Assembly: GCF_014858005.1 (NCBI RefSeq)
Contig: NZ_JACYOT010000009.1
Location: forward strand, 62,001 to 126,000
Reading direction: 5' to 3'
DNA from: Propioniciclava soli
Lineage (GTDB): Bacteria; Actinomycetota; Actinomycetes; Propionibacteriales; Propionibacteriaceae
Length of the DNA stretch: 64,000 nucleotides
Part shown: positions 60,577-64,000 of the stretch, piece after piece
Layout of the letters: each line of letters starts with the position of its first letter
Position numbering within the stretch: the first letter of the stretch is position 1
Program-made: the position numbers and the translations under genes
Notes under the pieces: model-generated
What the model was told of the DNA's origin: nothing
What the model saw: only the letters and a program-made list of their open reading frames with translations
The model's database searches: none

Positions 60577-60771
60577 CGCCTCCTGCGTCGCGGACGCCCC
60601 GCCCCGAGCCCGCCGCCCCAGAGGCCCAGTCCCCCGGGCCGGTGCAGGCCGGGGATGCCACTCCACACCCGACGCTCGCGCACCGCGCTCTTCAGCACCG
60701 CACTCCCCAGCACCGCACCTTGACCTGACGAACGAACTCCCCACCCACCTGTCTACCCGAAGGCCACCACC

Positions 60772-61656
60772 ATGCGTTTCACTAAGCCCGCCGCCGCCCT
60801 CGCGGCCACGTTCCTGTTCGCCCTCGCCGGCTGCGGGTCGCCCAGCAGCGATACCACGGCCGCGACCGCGGACGACGCCGTGATCTCGGTCGGCGTCGTC
60901 GGCGCCAGCTCACCGGAGTGGACCGTGTTCACCGACAAGGCCGCCGATCTCGGCATCGACGTCGAGATTCGCGACTTCACCGACTACACGACGCCGAACC
61001 CGGCCGTGTCCGACGGTTCGCTGACCGCCAACCAGTTCCAGCACCTGCTCTACCTGGCGCGCTACAACCTCGACAACAACGCCGATCTGGTGCCGATCGC
61101 GTCCACCGCGATCTATCCGCTGGCGCTCTACAGCAGCTCGTTCACCTCGGTCGACGCGATCCCCGAGGGTGCCCAGATCGCCGTCCCGAACGACGAGACC
61201 AACAAGTCGCGCGCCATCCACCTCCTCGCCGAGAACGGTTTGCTCACCCTCACCGAGGGCACCGGGATCATCGCCGCGGAGGAGAACATCGACACCGCGG
61301 CCTCACGCGTGAGCGTCGCTCCGATGGACGCCCAGCAGACCGTCACCGCGCTGCCGTCTATCGCCGGCGCGGTCGTCAACAACGACTTCGTCAACGACGC
61401 CGGGCTCGACCCCGCCGATGCCCTCGTCGAGGACGACCCCGCCGACCCCTCAGCGCAGCCCTACATCAACGTGTTCGTCGTCCGGGCCGCGGACGCCGAC
61501 AACGAGCGTCTGGCCCAGCTCGCCACCATCTTCCACGACCCCGACTTCACAGCGGCGCTGGCGGAGCAGTCGGCCGACTCGGCCGTGATCGTGGACGAGA
61601 CGCCCGAGGAGCTCCAGGCGATTCTCGCCGACGTCCAGTCCTCGCTGGCGGGCTGA
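60772..61656 (+). CDS. metQ: Methionine ABC transporter, substrate-binding lipoprotein
   Basis: A 294-residue NlpA-family protein. The signal ends in LFALAGC (Cys21). FTDYTTPNPAVSDGSLTANQ and FQHLLYLARYN give the NlpA pattern, with PIASTAIYPLALYSSSF and INVFVVRAAD later. It binds D- or L-methionine outside the cell. The gene follows a leader peptide and starts metQNI. MetQ proteins usually have a conserved Asn in the ligand pocket; N195-type candidates occur in VVNNDFVNDAG. Confidence 0.9.
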   Translation: MRFTKPAAALAATFLFALAGCGSPSSDTTAATADDAVISVGVVGASSPEWTVFTDKAADLGIDVEIRDFTDYTTPNPAVSDGSLTANQFQHLLYLARYNLDNNADLVPIASTAIYPLALYSSSFTSVDAIPEGAQIAVPNDETNKSRAIHLLAENGLLTLTEGTGIIAAEENIDTAASRVSVAPMDAQQTVTALPSIAGAVVNNDFVNDAGLDPADALVEDDPADPSAQPYINVFVVRAADADNERLAQLATIFHDPDFTAALAEQSADSAVIVDETPEELQAILADVQSSLAG

Positions 61657-61669
61657 CCGAGGGCTCCCG

Positions 61670-62725
61670 ATGGCTGAACCCATCATCGCGTTCGACGGCG
61701 TGCACAAGGTGTTCGAGGGATCGAACCGGGTGCACGCCGTCGACGACGTCTCGCTCACGATCGACGCCGGGGAGATCTTCGGCGTCATCGGGTTCTCCGG
61801 GGCCGGCAAGTCGACCCTCGTGCGTCTCGTGAACGGCCTCGAGCCGGTGACGTCGGGCCGCCTGGTCGTCGACGGCCACGAGGTGTCGGCCATGTCGGAG
61901 AAGCAGCTGCGCGCCGTGCGGCCCGACATCGGCATGATCTTCCAGCAGTTCAACCTGTTCGGCTCCAAGACCATCGCGGAGAACGTCGCCTACCCGCTCC
62001 GCCTCGCGAAGTGGGACGCCGGACGCCGCGCCGCGCGCGTCGCCGAGCTGCTCGCCTTCGTGGGCCTCACCGACAAGGCGGACGCCCACCCCTCCCAGCT
62101 CTCCGGCGGTCAGAAGCAACGCGTCGGCATCGCCCGCGCGCTGGCGACCAGCCCGAAGATCCTGCTCGCCGACGAGTGCACCTCGGCGCTCGACCCCCAG
62201 ACCACCCGCGAGGTGCTCGACGTCCTGCGCCGCGTCAATGCGGAGCTGGGGGTCACCATCGTGCTCATCACCCACGAGATGGACGTCGTCCGCTACCTGT
62301 GCGACCGCGTCCTCATCATGGAGAACGGCCGCGCCGTGGAGCTCGGCGACGTCTACCAGGTGTTCGCCCGCCCCCGCGCGCAGGTGACGCAGCGGTTCGT
62401 GGCGGCCACGATGCGCGACAAGCCGAGCGCGGACGCCCTGGGTCGCCTCGCGGCGACCCACCCCGGGCGCCTCGTCACCGTGCCGATCGTGGACGACGCC
62501 CACACCGACGCCGAGCGCAGCTCGGTCTTCGCCCGCCACGGCCTCGAGGCGCGTGTGATCTACGGCGGCATCATCGAGATCTCCGAGCGCCCGTACGGGT
62601 CGCTCACCTACGCCGTGACGGGCGCGGACACCGCCGTGGACGCCGCGCTGGCCGACCTCGCCGGTTCCGGCGGCTACACCGAGCACGACCGGGCCACGCT
62701 CCCGAACTCGGAGGGTCACCGATGA
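61670..62725 (+). CDS. metN: Methionine ABC transporter, ATP-binding protein with NIL domain
   Basis: A 351-residue ATPase. Walker A is GFSGAGKSTL (41-50), Q-loop IFQQFNLF, signature LSGGQKQRVGIARAL, Walker B ILLADECTSALDPQ and the switch His in ITHEMD. The C-terminal domain from about 270 (SSVFARHGLEARVIYGGIIE) is the NIL domain that binds methionine and inhibits transport. It begins 13 bases after metQ and its stop overlaps metI (ATGA). Confidence 0.94.
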   Translation: MAEPIIAFDGVHKVFEGSNRVHAVDDVSLTIDAGEIFGVIGFSGAGKSTLVRLVNGLEPVTSGRLVVDGHEVSAMSEKQLRAVRPDIGMIFQQFNLFGSKTIAENVAYPLRLAKWDAGRRAARVAELLAFVGLTDKADAHPSQLSGGQKQRVGIARALATSPKILLADECTSALDPQTTREVLDVLRRVNAELGVTIVLITHEMDVVRYLCDRVLIMENGRAVELGDVYQVFARPRAQVTQRFVAATMRDKPSADALGRLAATHPGRLVTVPIVDDAHTDAERSSVFARHGLEARVIYGGIIEISERPYGSLTYAVTGADTAVDAALADLAGSGGYTEHDRATLPNSEGHR

Positions 62726-63384
62726 AGTTCGACTTCGCCGCGAACGGCGGCATCTTCCTCGAGGCGATCGGCACGACGCTCTACATCGTCGCCGTCGCGC
62801 TGGGCGTGGGCGGACTCGTCGGGCTCGGCCTCGGCGTGCTGCTCTTCGTGACGCGTCCGGGCGGCCTCCGGCCGAACGCGATCCTGTTCAACCTGTTGAA
62901 CCTGCTCATCAACTTCTTCCGGCCCATCCCGTTCATCATCTTCATCGCAGCGATGGGGCCGCTGACGCTGGCCGTGGTGGGTTCGAGCATCGGCACCAAC
63001 GCGTTCATCTTCCCCGCCGCGCTGATGGTGAGCTTCGCCTCGGCCCGTCTGGTGGAGCAGTCGCTGGTGTCGCTCGACCCGGGCGTCGTCGAGGCGGCCC
63101 GCTCCATGGGGGCGTCCACCTGGACGATCATCCGCACCGTCGCGATCCCCGAGGCGCTGGCGCCGCTGATCCTGGCCTACACGTTCCTCTTCGTCGCCGT
63201 GGTCGACATGTCGGCCCTGGCGGGCATCGTGGCCGGCGGCGGGCTGGGCGCGTTCGCGCTCAGCTACGGCTACCAGCGCTTCGACTGGGCGGTGACCTGG
63301 CTCACGGTGGCCGTCATCGTCGTGCTGGTGCAGTCGGTGCAGTATCTCGGCAACTGGTTGGCCCGCAAGGCGCTGCGGCGCTGA
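62722..63384 (+). CDS. metI: Methionine ABC transporter, permease
   Basis: A 220-residue permease with five membrane helices. GTTLYIVAVALGVGGLVGLG, NFFRPIPFIIFIAAMGPLTL and the coupling loop VVEAARSMGASTWTIIRTVA are typical of MetI. The ATG overlaps the metN stop. A hairpin follows the stop. Confidence 0.93.
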   Translation: MKFDFAANGGIFLEAIGTTLYIVAVALGVGGLVGLGLGVLLFVTRPGGLRPNAILFNLLNLLINFFRPIPFIIFIAAMGPLTLAVVGSSIGTNAFIFPAALMVSFASARLVEQSLVSLDPGVVEAARSMGASTWTIIRTVAIPEALAPLILAYTFLFVAVVDMSALAGIVAGGGLGAFALSYGYQRFDWAVTWLTVAVIVVLVQSVQYLGNWLARKALRR

Positions 63385-63389
63385 ACTCT

Positions 63390-63414
63390 GCCCGCGCCCG
63401 CCGGGGGCGCGGGC
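63390..63414 (+). terminator. Hairpin terminator after metI
   Basis: GCCCGCGCCC (63390-63399) pairs with GGGCGCGGGC (63405-63414) around a five-base loop, six bases past the metI stop and five before the convergent HTH gene stop. It may serve both strands. Confidence 0.65.
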
Positions 63415-63418
63415 GCGG

Positions 63419-63727
63419 TCAGGAGCCGGCGATCTCCCGCAGGGCGGCGAGATGGGCGTCCCAGGTGCGGCGTCCCTGCGCGGTGAGGGAGAACCACGTC
63501 CGGGGCCGCTTGCCGACGTAGCCCTTGCGGATGCGAACGATCCCGGCCTCCTCCAGCGCGGACGCCTGCCGGCTGAGCACGGAGTCGCTCACCTGCAGGT
63601 GGTCGCGAACGGCCGCGAACTCGATCTCATCGGTGGCGGCCAGGGCGGCGACCAGGGAGAAGCGGACCGGGTGGGTCAGCTGGTCGGCGAGGTGGTGGCG
63701 CGGGTGGGCTGCTGAATCGGAGGTCAC
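63419..63727 (-). CDS. Winged-helix transcriptional regulator (HTH_34/ArsR-like)
   Basis: A 102-residue DNA-binding protein. LTHPVRFSLVAALAATDEIE, FAAVRDHLQVSDSVLSRQAS and ALEEAGIVRIRKGYVGKRPR give a winged helix, and TWFSLTAQGRRTWDAHLAAL closes it. This type usually controls an adjacent membrane or transporter gene. The start is GTG 63727, overlapping the stop of the upstream membrane-protein gene, so the two form one unit and the neighbour is the probable target. Confidence 0.85.
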   Translation of the reverse strand: MTSDSAAHPRHHLADQLTHPVRFSLVAALAATDEIEFAAVRDHLQVSDSVLSRQASALEEAGIVRIRKGYVGKRPRTWFSLTAQGRRTWDAHLAALREIAGS

Positions 63728-64000
63728 TGCCGTGCCTCCCGCCAGGCGCCGGCGACCGTCACGATGGTGAGGGCCGCGATGGCGGCCAGGGTGAACCAGA
63801 GCTCGCCCTTCCACCACACGGTGGAGCCGATGATCGCCACCGCCCAGGTGATGCCCCAGGCCGTCATGGCGGTGCGCCACCGCTTTCCGAACCCCGCCTT
63901 CGTCGAGCGGGAGAAGACAGCCATCATGCCCATCAGGATCGCGAGCCACCCGGCCATGGTGACCATCGGCAACCAGATGAGGCGCTCGTCGGCCCGGGTG
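63724..64000 (-). CDS. Small membrane protein, 5' end beyond the window
   Basis: The frame stays open to the window edge (it reads TRADERLIWLPMVTMAGWLA into the visible part), so the start lies outside. Two or three hydrophobic segments are seen, including WLAILMGMMAVF and ELWFTLAAIAALTIVTVAGA. It is translationally coupled to the HTH regulator (GTGA overlap). No family is recognised; such pairs often encode a membrane protein and its repressor. Confidence 0.7.
   Translation of the reverse strand, partial: TRADERLIWLPMVTMAGWLAILMGMMAVFSRSTKAGFGKRWRTAMTAWGITWAVAIIGSTVWWKGELWFTLAAIAALTIVTVAGAWREARQ

Noticed and set aside
60430-60771. SAM riboswitch or T-box upstream of metQ
   Set aside because: None of the conserved SAM-I/SAM-II or T-box blocks is visible; a leader peptide explains the region better.

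Overview
The window is about 70% GC. It carries marker genes of high-GC Gram-positive bacteria: a WhiB regulator next to a PASTA-type penicillin-binding protein, a DUF4244-type Flp pilin with Ssd/TadA/TadB/TadC, a TopA with a Lys/Arg-rich tail, and the block ppa-dacB-DUF2342-tilS-hpt. It is chromosomal DNA of an actinobacterium, possibly Propionibacteriales, although that rank is only a guess. From memory of Mycobacterium tuberculosis, much of the gene order matches the region from metallophosphoesterase/ponA2/whiB4 to hpt, with local insertions. There is no phage, IS element or CRISPR array.

Layout. 1-7.6 kb: end of lysC, a membrane protein, an aminotransferase/SerA-like pair, then a TPP-riboswitch-controlled thiamine ABC transporter (thiBPQ). 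7.9-12.2 kb: a frameshifted GH106-like glycosidase, two small envelope proteins and tRNA-Pro(CGG). 12.2-18.7 kb: metallophosphoesterase and ponA2 on the minus strand, diverging from whiB and an overlapping run of DUF4177, RidA, endonuclease III, a thioredoxin-like lipoprotein and a CoA-type NUDIX enzyme. 18.7-21.8 kb: GH13 glucosidase, holin-like membrane protein, methyltransferase. 21.9-26.9 kb: the tad pilus locus in two transcription units that share one upstream motif with identical spacing. 26.8-45 kb: helicase, amidohydrolase, methyltransferase, two HtrA-like proteases, topA, VOC, HNH and NUDIX proteins, catalase, tmk-holB, DoxX protein and a secreted peptidase. 46-56.3 kb: tRNA-Thr(CGT), secreted dioxygenase, NUDIX, SUKH, PIG-L, DUF2207, DNA glycosylase, adenosine-deaminase-like enzyme, rhodanese, a second metallophosphoesterase and ppa. 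56.4-64 kb: dacB-DUF2342-tilS-hpt, then a leader peptide, the methionine importer metQNI, and a small HTH/membrane pair running off the right edge.

The most unusual content is non-coding. Two intergenic loci (39.6 and 55.4 kb) each hold converging arrays of an 11-bp CACGTGGCGCA-like unit repeated every 19-20 bp around a 36-bp core; the two cores are 33/36 identical, in opposite orientation. Four 68-bp-class palindromes, one perfect and one with compensated changes in both arms, follow gene ends. One of them supplies the last codons of a NUDIX gene.

Many genes have a -10-like hexamer (TANNNT or close) 6-7 nt before the start codon, which points to widespread leaderless transcription. This was used to choose several starts, including the GTG of tmk. 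All coordinates and motifs were read by eye; no database search or folding was run.
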